Assembly (NCBI RefSeq): GCF_000717995.1
Contig: NZ_JODM01000001.1
Coordinates: 620,001-684,000, forward strand
DNA from: Streptomyces violaceorubidus
Lineage (GTDB): Bacteria > Actinomycetota > Actinomycetes > Streptomycetales > Streptomycetaceae
Direction: 5' to 3'
DNA: 64,000 nt
The notes under the pieces are model-generated. The model was not told where the DNA came from. It made no database searches and saw only the letters and a list, made by a program, of their open reading frames with translations. Positions 35,220 through 43,863 of this stretch are shown piece by piece. The position numbers and the translations under genes are program-made. The first letter of the stretch is position 1, and every line of letters begins with the position of its first letter.

Positions 35220-37981
35220 GCGGGGCCCTCCGGGGACAGGAACTGCTGGCTGAGCAGGGCGCGGTCGAGCTGCACGGTGCGGCCGGACTCGACCAGCTGG
35301 AGGACCGGGTAGCCGTCGATGTTGAGCAGGCGTTCCAGCATGGTGGCGAAGCGCGCGGGGTTGCGCTGGGACTTGCCGGTGGCGGCCTGGGCGGCCGCGG
35401 CGACCGCTCCGGGCGACAGTTTCCCGCCCGCCGCGTCCAGGGCGTCCAGTGCCGCCTCGACCGCCTTCTCGGAGGGCGCGGCGCGGACGAAGTCGCGCTG
35501 CGTCCGGTACGGGGCGCTGCGCACGGTCCGATGCCCCAGGGTGAGTCGGGCGGACGTCACGGCACCGCGAGCGGGCCGGGCCGTCGGATCGTTGGTGCCA
35601 GAGGGTGGCTGCGGCGCGTTCCGGGGAGCGGCCATGGTTTCGACCGCGGACTCGGCGGCGGTCTCGGACTCCTTCCACCACGCCGGCTCGGCCGACTCGG
35701 GAGGCAGCAGCACCCAGCCCGAGGGCACGGCCCCTCCGGACGGCACCAGAGTGATCACGGGGACGGTGACCTCGGCGAGTGAGGCGCCACCGTGGTATCC
35801 GGCCTGGCGGGCGGTGTAGCGCAGATCGTCACGCCAGGCGGCGGTGATGCGCCGGCCGTCGGTCAGTACGCGCGGTCCGGACAGGGCGACTTCGCCGTCA
35901 CCGGGGTCCCCGGTGCGCCAGCGGGCGCCGCACACTCCGGTGACGTCGGCGGGCTGGTGTCCGCGCTCGGTCCGGTCGACGATGTGGCCGTGGTCGGAGA
36001 CCAGTACGACCGGACGGCCGTAGTCGCGCGCGGCGTTGAGCAGGTCGGGCAGTTTCCCTATGTCGGCCAGGGCCCAGCGGCCACTGGTTCCCTCCCGGCC
36101 GTCGGCCAGCGCGTCGTCGATGGTGTTGACGACGACGCCGACGATGTCGTCGGAGGCGAGCGCCTGGACGAGCTCGGGGGCGAGCCGGTGACCGGGCGGG
36201 CCCTCGTATCCCCCTTTGTGGAAGAGATGCGCTCCGCGGTGCCGCTTGCGCCAAAGGGCGGTGAAACCGGCGCGCTCGGCGCTCTGGCCGCCCTCGGAGG
36301 GCCGGCCGCACAGCAGCGACGCCCGGCTGACGCGGGTGACCGACGGCAGCATGGACACCGCCGCCTGCCGCAGCGGCACAGCGCCCTTCACAGCGGCGGG
36401 CACGATCTCGGTCCACGCCCTGCGGTCCAGTTGCCCCGCGATCCGGACGGCGACGTCGGCGCTCATTCCGTCCAGGACGAGGATCAGCGGCCGGCCGCCG
36501 CCCTGGGCGAGCGGTGCCGCCGTCCGGGCTAGGACGTCTTCGATGAGCAGCGCACCGCCGTTCGCCTGATGGCAGGCGGTCTCGGACCAGGAGGCGAGGA
36601 GCCCGGCGAAACGGGCGTCGAGAGCGGCGCGGCGCTCCCGTGCCGCTCCTATCAGCCGTCGGTACGCGTCGCCGACGGCCGCGTCACGGGACGCGTCTCC
36701 CTCCGCGAGGACACCGATGGCCAGGTCGGCCCAGCCCGAGGAGGCCAGGTGTTTCCGCACGGCCTGGCCGACGGTCTCGGGAGACGGGGGGGCGGTGGCG
36801 AGCCAGCGCATCAGGCGGACGGCGGTCCGGGCCGTCTCGGTGGACTCGGCGTACAGCGCGGCGAGCTGGTGAGCCTCCAGGTCGCGCAGGGCGGACTCGG
36901 CGAGTGCGGTCGCACCCTCGCCGCGGCTGCCGAGGCAGGCGGCCAGGGTCCGCAGCCGCCCCAGGTAGCCCGACGGGAGCAGGCGGTCGCCGCGGACCAG
37001 GTCGGTGAGGCGCGCGTCGGCGGCGAGCCGGTCGGCGCGTTCGAGAACCGCCACCACCCGGGAACGGGTGGCACCGGCCGGCGCGGTCGGGCCCTCGGCC
37101 TGCGCGATCCAGCGGGTGAGGACGCCCGTGGCGGCGTCGGCGAAGGGCCGCAGCGTGTCGAAGGAGGCGAGCGCCGGCCCGAATAGGGTGCCCAGGGCGA
37201 AGCCCGCGGCATCCACCGACCGCGAGCCCAGGGCGGCCGAGGCGAGCACACCCAGCGGCAGCGCGTCGCCGCCCCGCCCCTCGGCGGCGAGCGTGAGCAG
37301 GGTGGGGGCGGCGGGCCCGACGGTCCGGGCCAGCCAGGTCTCCAGACCGCGCTGCTCCTCCTTGGGCAGGGCGGCGTAGAGCGAGGGCCCGGCCGGGGTA
37401 CGGGTCCAGGCGAACAACGCGTCGGCGTCCAGGTCCAGAGTGTCGGACGCGGGATCGCCGAGCCCCAGGCGGGCACCGAGCAGAGCGCGTACGGCCCGGT
37501 CGCGGGTGAGGACGGCACCGACCCGTGGCCAGCCGTCGAGGGGCTCGGCCTGGAGCAGCGCGTCCAGCAGCCAGTGCTCGCCCAGCATCCGCGGGTCCAG
37601 ATCGGCGGCCCCGAAGAGCTGGGCGACGATCTCGGCCCGGTCGACGGGCAGCGGATGCCGGCGCACCGCGTGGGCGCGCAGATCGAGACCCAGCTGCTCG
37701 GGCGGGACGGTACCGGTGACGACGAGGACGCTGTCGTCGTCCTGCGCTCCGCCCGACAGGTGACGGTGCCAGGCATCGGTGACGCCGAGCGGGGAGTGCT
37801 GGTCGCTGACGACGACGCGGCGGTGCCCGCCGCCGACCGCGACGGTGAACTCGGTGTCCTTCTCCTCGGGATCCCACACCGCGTCGACCAGGACCAGCCG
37901 GCGGTCGGGCGCGTGCTTCAGCTCGGTCTGGAGAAGCACCTCCACGGCACGCCGGCCGGCGACGGGCCGGGTGGCCGTCAC
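35216..37981 (-). CDS. pglZ: BREX-2 phosphatase PglZ
   Basis: This 921-residue protein is PglZ, the hallmark of all BREX systems, with an alkaline phosphatase-superfamily domain. Metal-binding motifs are seen in LILVLDGMSADVAVRIAG near residue 500 and VVLVSDHGHIVDRTERG near 660. The N-terminal 450 residues are helical and less conserved. In the Streptomyces Pgl system, PglZ is needed for resistance and has been proposed to counter the toxicity of PglX. The start overlaps the pglY stop (ATGA). Confidence 0.93.
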   Translation of the reverse strand: MTATRPVAGRRAVEVLLQTELKHAPDRRLVLVDAVWDPEEKDTEFTVAVGGGHRRVVVSDQHSPLGVTDAWHRHLSGGAQDDDSVLVVTGTVPPEQLGLDLRAHAVRRHPLPVDRAEIVAQLFGAADLDPRMLGEHWLLDALLQAEPLDGWPRVGAVLTRDRAVRALLGARLGLGDPASDTLDLDADALFAWTRTPAGPSLYAALPKEEQRGLETWLARTVGPAAPTLLTLAAEGRGGDALPLGVLASAALGSRSVDAAGFALGTLFGPALASFDTLRPFADAATGVLTRWIAQAEGPTAPAGATRSRVVAVLERADRLAADARLTDLVRGDRLLPSGYLGRLRTLAACLGSRGEGATALAESALRDLEAHQLAALYAESTETARTAVRLMRWLATAPPSPETVGQAVRKHLASSGWADLAIGVLAEGDASRDAAVGDAYRRLIGAARERRAALDARFAGLLASWSETACHQANGGALLIEDVLARTAAPLAQGGGRPLILVLDGMSADVAVRIAGQLDRRAWTEIVPAAVKGAVPLRQAAVSMLPSVTRVSRASLLCGRPSEGGQSAERAGFTALWRKRHRGAHLFHKGGYEGPPGHRLAPELVQALASDDIVGVVVNTIDDALADGREGTSGRWALADIGKLPDLLNAARDYGRPVVLVSDHGHIVDRTERGHQPADVTGVCGARWRTGDPGDGEVALSGPRVLTDGRRITAAWRDDLRYTARQAGYHGGASLAEVTVPVITLVPSGGAVPSGWVLLPPESAEPAWWKESETAAESAVETMAAPRNAPQPPSGTNDPTARPARGAVTSARLTLGHRTVRSAPYRTQRDFVRAAPSEKAVEAALDALDAAGGKLSPGAVAAAAQAATGKSQRNPARFATMLERLLNIDGYPVLQLVESGRTVQLDRALLSQQFLSPEGPA

Positions 37982-40900
37982 CGGCTCTCCCCGTCCGGCT
38001 CGGCACGCCAGACGATCTCCACCGGGGTGTCGGGGTGCAGGGCGCGGAACGCCTCGATCTCCTCGCGTACGGCGACGAGGTCGGCGTGGAGGGCGGCGGG
38101 GCCGGGGGCGATGACCCGGCGGGCGGCGCGCACCGGGCGAGCACCGTCGGCGTCGGCTCCGGAGTCGTCGGGCTCGAAGGACAGCGGCTGCTGCTCACTC
38201 CGCACGGGCTGCCCGGGGTCCGAGGAGACCGGCGGGGCGCCGTGCTCGGATAGCGGGACCTGCCCGGCGTCCGTCACCGGGACCGGGCCGGCGGGAGTGT
38301 CGACGGGGGCCGGCGGACGCTCCAGCCGCAGGGCGTCGTCCAGCAGCGCGTGGCCGCGCTCACGGACCTCGCCGAGCACGGGGATCAGGGACCGCCGGAT
38401 CTCGGGAGTGCGCGCGGCCTCGCCGATCCGGTCCATGAGCCGCTGCGCGCGGTCGCCGACGCTGTCGTCACGTCCGGTGAGCGCGTGCACGCTGGACAGT
38501 AGCCGCCAGTCGGTGCCGTCGAGGGCCGTCAGCACGTCGGCGGCGCTGTCCATCGCGTGGGACAGGTCCCGAGCGGGCGTCTCGTACGAGACGGAGGCCA
38601 GCTCGCGCACGAGGCCGGTGGCGTCGTCGGTGTGGCGCACGATACGGGCCAGCAGGGAGGCGGCCTCCCGCAGGATCCCGTTGCGCTCGGGCGTGCCGTC
38701 CGCGTCGAGTCCGAGCAGCGTGGCGTGGCGCTTGAGCACGGTGCGCACGTCACCGACGCTCTTCTCGTACGCGGTCGCCTTGGCCAGGACGTCGGTGGCG
38801 AGCCGGTTGACGTTGCGGGCGAACAGGCCGGGCTTGGAAGTGACGCCGAACAGCCGGCCGGCGCGGTCCCGGGCGGTGGCGTACTCCTCCTCGGTGGGCA
38901 GCTGCTGGGCGCGCAGCTTCCAGCCCAGGCCGATCTCCGACAGCGGGGGAGGCGTGGTCTCGGTACCGGAGTACAGCACCCAGGAGCGGTCGTCGAACAG
39001 GGCGTAGGCGGCGATGAGCAGGCTGGAGACGTTCCGGTCCAGGCCGCGCATGCCCAGGTCGTTCCTGATCCAGTTGCGGATGTCCTCGACCGCGAGTTCG
39101 CCGTGCTCCCCGTGCGCCGAGGCGGCCCGGTTGATCTGCGAGCGCAACTGGTCGCCGCGCACGACGAGCGGGCCGTCGTGGACGGTGCCCAGCTCCAGCG
39201 CCTCGACGACGCGCTTGACGGTGCGCAGCTCCTTCGGGTCGGTGACCTCGGCCCGGCCGCCCTCGTCCATGGCCCGGGTGAGCCACTTCAGGGCCGTGCC
39301 GAGCTCGGCCTCGGTGACCGCCCGGGGGGTGCTCCCCGGCCCCGGACCGAAGTCGGGGTGCTTGTCGTAGAGGGCGGTGAACATCCCGTCCGCGAGCTGT
39401 GCCACCGCCTGGTCGAACGGCTTGCTGCCCTCCGGCTGCGGGCGCGGGAACTCGGGCTGGAGGGAGAGCACGTGCCGCCCGTCGGGCACCTCGGCGCCCC
39501 GGGTGTCCTCCTTGGCCTCGGCGAGTCCGTACACCTCGCGCAGCGAGTCGACCAGGGCGCGGGTGAGGTTGTCCCGGGCGTGCTCCAGGCTGCGGCGTGC
39601 CTTGAGGCGGTCGTCCGGCGGGAAGTTGCGGGTGTAGTCGGACAGCCGGTCGCGTTCCAGCAGGAAGTTGATCCGCATCAGGCGGCCCAGCTGGGCCTTG
39701 CGCTGCTCGGAGAAGTGGTCGCACAGCCAGACCAGCACCGGCGCGCCGGGATGCGAGGCGCGCAGGGCGGTGACGCGCCGGTGGGCGTCGTCGGGGGAGC
39801 GGCCCGGTTCCTCGTCGAAGGGGCAGTCGAGGATGATCCGCAGGTTGCCCGCGGTGGCCGGTTCGAAGGCCTCGTCCGTGACGCTGCGCGGGCTGCGCAC
39901 CTCACCGAACACGAACTCCACCGTGCGCTCGGAGCCACGCCACACGATCTTCTTCTCGTCCAGGAACTGCCCCTGCCGCCCGGTGAGACCCAGCTCCTCC
40001 CACAGCCGTTCGCGCAGCCAGGAGCGCCGTACACCGCCCTTGTCCTCGCCGGCGACGGCGTCGAGGATCGGCTCGATGTCCAGGTCGGACAGGTGCAGGG
40101 AGAAGACCGGGTCGTCGGTGCCCTCGGAGCGCAGCTCGCCGGGGAACTCGCCCTGCAGCGCCCGCATCCGCTCGATGACCTTGTCCCGCACGGGCACGGC
40201 CCGCGAGCGCAGCGAGCCGTGGTTGAGGGCGGCGAGCCGGCCGGCGGTCAGCCTGCGCAGCGCGGGCACGTCGGGGGCGAGGGCAGCGAGCAGCAGCGTC
40301 TTGACGTAGCGCTCGTCGGCGAGGAGGTCGGGGTGGTCGGCCCGCCCGTACTTGCCCAGCAGGAAACGGCGGGCCTTGACGAGGAAGCGGCGGGCGGTCT
40401 CCGACTCCTGCTGGAGCTTGGCGGTGAACGCGGTGCCGGTGGTGTCGACCAGGACGTCCCACAGATCACCCAGCGGGATCAGCCGCCCGACCTCGGCGTC
40501 GGCGTTGCGCTCCAGCAGCTGCTGGACCAGCTTGAGACCGGTGCGTTCGCGCTGGAGCGCTCCCGACAGGGCCACGAGGACGTTCAGCAGGGCGGGGGAG
40601 AGCGGGTAGACGGCCCGGAAGTCCTCCCAGTCCGCACCGGTGGCACCCTCCCCGTCGAGGAGGACGTCCTTGACGAGCTGGCCCGCCTTGTCGATCCCGG
40701 CGAACGACGCCTCCAGCACCCGCTCCTGCCCGGGGAGCGGCTTGAGGACGCGCTCCTTGATGATCTCGGGGAGGTTGCGGTCCTCCAGGTCGACGACGGT
40801 CACGCGTTCCTTGAGGTACTCCAGGGCCTGCTGGAGGTTCTCCACGTCCGAGCCGAGGATGTCGGAGCCCATGAGCTGGGACAGGTCGCGCTGACGGGAG

Positions 40901-41889
40901 ATGAACGAGATGATCGGCACCGGCCGGTCGGGGTTGCTGGACTCGATCAGCTTGCTGAGCTTCTGGATCTCGTCGTTGATGAAGGTCCGGTCGGACATCC
41001 GGGCCTGCAGCCAGAGCACCAGCTCGTCCAGGAACAGCACCACGCCGTCGTAGCCGAGCATCCGGGCGTGCTTGCTCATCTCGCTGAGCCCGTCGTCCAA
41101 CGTCACATAGGCGGCCGCGTCACCGCTGACCGTGTCCGCGTAGTGTTTGTTCGGCCCGTTGAACAGAGCCGTCAGCAGCTGGTCGCGCTGCGGGTCGCCC
41201 GCGGGCGCGCGGAAGGCGGCGTCGAGGGCCGCGCTCGTCCAGCCGACGGCGGGAACGGCGCCGATGGGCGTCAGCTCCCCGTCCTCGTCGTCGTCCTCGT
41301 CGTCCGCCGCGGCGGCCTGGGGGGCGACGGGCGCGGGCAGCAGCCCGATGAACGCCTCGTCGCCGATCTTCGCGCGCAGCTCCCGCGCGTCCGCGAGCAG
41401 CGAGTCGGCCCGGAACACCAGCGGCGTGGGCGCGTCGGGCCGCTCCCGGCGGACGGCCTTCACATAGCCGCCGAGCAGTGCGGACTCCAGGCTGGCGGCG
41501 CCCACCAGGTGGTAGGGCACCATCAGGAACTTGCCGCCGGTCAGCCAGTCGGCGTTCTCGGCGATCACCTCGCGCAGCCGCCGCTTGTTCTCGACGGCCG
41601 GGTCCCCCTCGAGGACGGCGTGCAGCACGGTCAGGAAGTGGCTCTTACCGGCGCCGAAGGAACCGTGCAGGTACGCGGCCTGCGAGGCGTTCTTGCGCAG
41701 GGAGCTGCCGACCACCTTCAGGGCCTTGCGGAACTCGCCCTGGAGCTGCGCCGTGACGACGTAGTCATCGATCGACCCGGCCGTCTCGCCGGTGAACCCC
41801 TCGGACAGGGCGACCTTGAAGTCACCGGAGAGGACGTCCTCCTTGATGTCGAGGACATCCCTCAGCACGACCCCGTTGCCTCTGGCCAT
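37978..41889 (-). CDS. pglY: BREX-2 ATPase PglY
   Basis: This 1303-residue AAA ATPase corresponds to PglY, the type 2 equivalent of BrxC. Walker A is HGSFGAGKSHFLTVL at residues 75-89, Walker B is GVVLFLDELVLWL near 283, and IISFISRQRDLSQLMGSD is the sensor-like segment. The rest is a long helical body that ends in an acidic, Pro-rich linker and a short globular end (IEAFRALHPDTPVEIVW). The length agrees with the family. It is the first gene of the coupled pglY-pglZ-brxD-brxHI block, separated from pglX by a regulatory trio. Confidence 0.93.
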   Translation of the reverse strand: MARGNGVVLRDVLDIKEDVLSGDFKVALSEGFTGETAGSIDDYVVTAQLQGEFRKALKVVGSSLRKNASQAAYLHGSFGAGKSHFLTVLHAVLEGDPAVENKRRLREVIAENADWLTGGKFLMVPYHLVGAASLESALLGGYVKAVRRERPDAPTPLVFRADSLLADARELRAKIGDEAFIGLLPAPVAPQAAAADDEDDDEDGELTPIGAVPAVGWTSAALDAAFRAPAGDPQRDQLLTALFNGPNKHYADTVSGDAAAYVTLDDGLSEMSKHARMLGYDGVVLFLDELVLWLQARMSDRTFINDEIQKLSKLIESSNPDRPVPIISFISRQRDLSQLMGSDILGSDVENLQQALEYLKERVTVVDLEDRNLPEIIKERVLKPLPGQERVLEASFAGIDKAGQLVKDVLLDGEGATGADWEDFRAVYPLSPALLNVLVALSGALQRERTGLKLVQQLLERNADAEVGRLIPLGDLWDVLVDTTGTAFTAKLQQESETARRFLVKARRFLLGKYGRADHPDLLADERYVKTLLLAALAPDVPALRRLTAGRLAALNHGSLRSRAVPVRDKVIERMRALQGEFPGELRSEGTDDPVFSLHLSDLDIEPILDAVAGEDKGGVRRSWLRERLWEELGLTGRQGQFLDEKKIVWRGSERTVEFVFGEVRSPRSVTDEAFEPATAGNLRIILDCPFDEEPGRSPDDAHRRVTALRASHPGAPVLVWLCDHFSEQRKAQLGRLMRINFLLERDRLSDYTRNFPPDDRLKARRSLEHARDNLTRALVDSLREVYGLAEAKEDTRGAEVPDGRHVLSLQPEFPRPQPEGSKPFDQAVAQLADGMFTALYDKHPDFGPGPGSTPRAVTEAELGTALKWLTRAMDEGGRAEVTDPKELRTVKRVVEALELGTVHDGPLVVRGDQLRSQINRAASAHGEHGELAVEDIRNWIRNDLGMRGLDRNVSSLLIAAYALFDDRSWVLYSGTETTPPPLSEIGLGWKLRAQQLPTEEEYATARDRAGRLFGVTSKPGLFARNVNRLATDVLAKATAYEKSVGDVRTVLKRHATLLGLDADGTPERNGILREAASLLARIVRHTDDATGLVRELASVSYETPARDLSHAMDSAADVLTALDGTDWRLLSSVHALTGRDDSVGDRAQRLMDRIGEAARTPEIRRSLIPVLGEVRERGHALLDDALRLERPPAPVDTPAGPVPVTDAGQVPLSEHGAPPVSSDPGQPVRSEQQPLSFEPDDSGADADGARPVRAARRVIAPGPAALHADLVAVREEIEAFRALHPDTPVEIVWRAEPDGESR

Positions 41890-42027
41890 CAGCCGCTCCC
41901 GCTCCCCACAGCCTCGTCACGCCCGGCCGCCGCGCCCGGACTCCCGGCGGGCACCGGCCCGCGCACACCACAGCTGTCTATCCTGCCAGGGAGACGGGGA
42001 CCCGTGGGACGGCCGGGGTGATCGGCG

Positions 42028-42510
42028 TCAGGACGGTACGTCCGGGGTGCCTGGGACGCCGACGGGCAGCACCGCCCACACGGTCTTGCCCGGAGCGCCT
42101 GTGCGGGGCGTCACGCCCCACCGTTCGGCGAGCGCCCCGACGATCAGCAGGCCCCGGCCCGCCTCCTCATCCTCCCCGGCCCCCCTCAGCGCGGGCCGGC
42201 ACTCGCCCCGCGTGTCACTGACCTCGACCCGCAGCCGCCCGTCGGACAGGGCCAGCCGCAGCAGCGCGTCCCGCCCGGGCACCCGGCCGTGGGTGACGGC
42301 GTTCGCGGCGAGCTCGGCGACGACGAGACTCGCGTGGTCGTTGAGCGCGGAGCCGTACGGATGCCCCCAGGAGTCGAGGCAGTAAGCGGTGATGCGCCGG
42401 GCGAGACGGGCGCCGCGCGGGGTGGCGGTGAAGCGCAGCTCGAACGTCGTCCCGGCGGCGTCCGAGGTGGTGTCCGAGGCGGTGCCGACGGGAAGTGCGG
42501 GGAGTGTCAT
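42028..42510 (-). CDS. Anti-sigma-type ATP-binding protein (HATPase_c)
   Basis: This 160-residue protein is an RsbW-like histidine kinase-type ATPase. The N box is LVVAELAANAVTHGR, and GRGLLIVGALAERWGV is the G2 region. Streptomyces has dozens of such proteins, many beside Scr1 HTH and DUF397 genes, as here. They may bind sigma factors or anti-sigma antagonists, but most are uncharacterised. The ATG at 42510 is the first good start. It lies upstream of pglY on the same strand (138-base gap) and could share its transcript. Confidence 0.85.
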   Translation of the reverse strand: MTLPALPVGTASDTTSDAAGTTFELRFTATPRGARLARRITAYCLDSWGHPYGSALNDHASLVVAELAANAVTHGRVPGRDALLRLALSDGRLRVEVSDTRGECRPALRGAGEDEEAGRGLLIVGALAERWGVTPRTGAPGKTVWAVLPVGVPGTPDVPS

Positions 42511-42731
42511 GCCCCGACGGTGACGCGCGCGGAGCGGCTGTGACCAGGGGGTGCGGTGGTACGCCAGAGCACTGTCGGGGTGCGTGGAGCGACTGTCGGG
42601 GGTGTACGGGCCACTCGTTCGGGAGAACGCCGGGCGTTCGGCCACGAGGCCGGACGGCATGTTCCTACGCTGGCGCGACCGACTGTACGTGAGCGCGGTT
42701 GACCTTCCGGTGCTTCTTGGGGGCGAGGGAC

Positions 42732-43586
42732 ATGGACCTGATGGACGGGACCCGCGGCGGCACGGTGGACACCGGCGACGGCGTGGACCCGGGGAACGGG
42801 TTCCTGCGCTGCTTCGGCCGCCAGATGAAACTCCTGCGCGAGGCGGCGGGCCTCACCCAGGCGGAGCTGGGGGTGCAGGTCGGGTACGGGGAGGCGCAGA
42901 TCGCGTCGGTGGAACAGGGGCGGCGGATTCCCAAGCCCGAGCTGGTCGACGCGGTGGACCGGGTGGTGGGTGGGGGTGGGGTGCTGGTGGCTATGAAGGG
43001 GGAGGTGAGTAAGGCTCGGTATCCGGGGTTCTTCCGGGAGTTCGTCCGGTTGGAGGCAGAATCAGTCGAGTTGCATGCCTATGACGCCTTGTTGGTGAAC
43101 GGGCTGCTTCAGTGCGAGGAGTATGCGCGAGCTGTCTTCGAGATGTGGCGTCCGCTGCTCGACGAGACGACCGTCGAACAGCGCCTCGTAGCCCGGCTGT
43201 CGAGACATGAGATCTTCGCCCGGAGGCCCGCGCCGCTTCTAAGCTTTGTCATCGAAGAGGCCGTACTCCGACGCCCCCTGGGAGGGCGGGAAGTGTTGCG
43301 GGCACAGTTGGAGCAGCTGCTGCTCGTGGGGCACCAGCGGAACGTCGAGATCCAGGTCATGCCGCTCCATCGTGACGAGCACGCCAGTCTGGCAGGGCCG
43401 TTCACGTTGCTCCTCACGAAGAGCCGACGCAGGATGGCCTACGTAGAAGCGCAGAGCCAGAGCGTGGTGCACTCGGACCCGGCCAAGGTCCAGAATCTCG
43501 AAGCCACTTATGGCATCTTGCGAGCCCAGGCGCTGACTCCGAAGGAGTCGCTGGGCTGGATCGAGCGGCTCTTGGGAGAGTTGTGA
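42732..43586 (+). CDS. Scr1-family HTH regulator (DUF5753), WhiJ-like
   Basis: This 284-residue protein has an XRE HTH (FGRQMKLLREAAGLTQAELG, then YGEAQIASVEQGRRIP, about residues 30-75) and a DUF5753 domain (LLVNGLLQCEEYARAVFEMW, then EEAVLRRPLGGREVL, IQVMPLHRDEHASLAGPFTL). Streptomyces WhiJ and its relatives share this layout and are paired with a DUF397 protein. GCGAGGGA lies just before the ATG at 42732; 42699 would add 11 residues. Its stop overlaps the DUF397 GTG. Set between pglX and pglY, it may regulate the BREX genes; that is inference. Confidence 0.9.
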   Translation: MDLMDGTRGGTVDTGDGVDPGNGFLRCFGRQMKLLREAAGLTQAELGVQVGYGEAQIASVEQGRRIPKPELVDAVDRVVGGGGVLVAMKGEVSKARYPGFFREFVRLEAESVELHAYDALLVNGLLQCEEYARAVFEMWRPLLDETTVEQRLVARLSRHEIFARRPAPLLSFVIEEAVLRRPLGGREVLRAQLEQLLLVGHQRNVEIQVMPLHRDEHASLAGPFTLLLTKSRRRMAYVEAQSQSVVHSDPAKVQNLEATYGILRAQALTPKESLGWIERLLGEL

Positions 43587-43786
43587 CAGTGAACAGCGAA
43601 AGGCCGGCAAAGCTGGTCTGGGTAAAGAGCAGCTACAGCGCCGGCGACGGCGGCCAATGTGTCGAGATCGCTCGGACGGCCGGAGTTGTCCACGTCCGGG
43701 ACTCCAAGCGGGCCACGGGGCCGGTCCTCACGGTCGCCTCCACGGAGTGGACCGCGTTCCTGCGGATGGCGGCGGAGCGCGACTGA
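43583..43786 (+). CDS. DUF397 domain protein
   Basis: This 67-residue protein shows the DUF397 core (KLVWVKSSYSAGDGGQCVEI, then VRDSKRATGPVLTVASTEWT). These small proteins are partners of Scr1/WhiJ-type HTH regulators; BldB is a distant example of a similar small regulator system. GTG overlaps the preceding stop, so the pair is coupled. It converges on pglX with a strong hairpin between. Confidence 0.92.
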   Translation: MTVNSERPAKLVWVKSSYSAGDGGQCVEIARTAGVVHVRDSKRATGPVLTVASTEWTAFLRMAAERD

Positions 43787-43800
43787 CCAGGGATGTATGT

Positions 43801-43839
43801 GCCCGAGGGGGCGAGGCCCTGGGGCCTCGCCCCTCGGGC
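43801..43839. terminator. Bidirectional terminator between DUF397 and pglX genes
   Basis: The left arm at 43801-43818 and the right arm at 43823-43839 pair over 17 bp with one bulged G, around CTGG. It stands between convergent genes and can end both transcripts. Confidence 0.85.
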
Positions 43840-43863
43840 GTGTTCGGCGTTGGTCGGCCGGGG

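Noticed and set aside
38557..42021. An 1154-codon open frame on the plus strand opposite pglY
   Set aside because: Same reason: no domain, biased composition, and complete overlap with the motif-bearing pglY.
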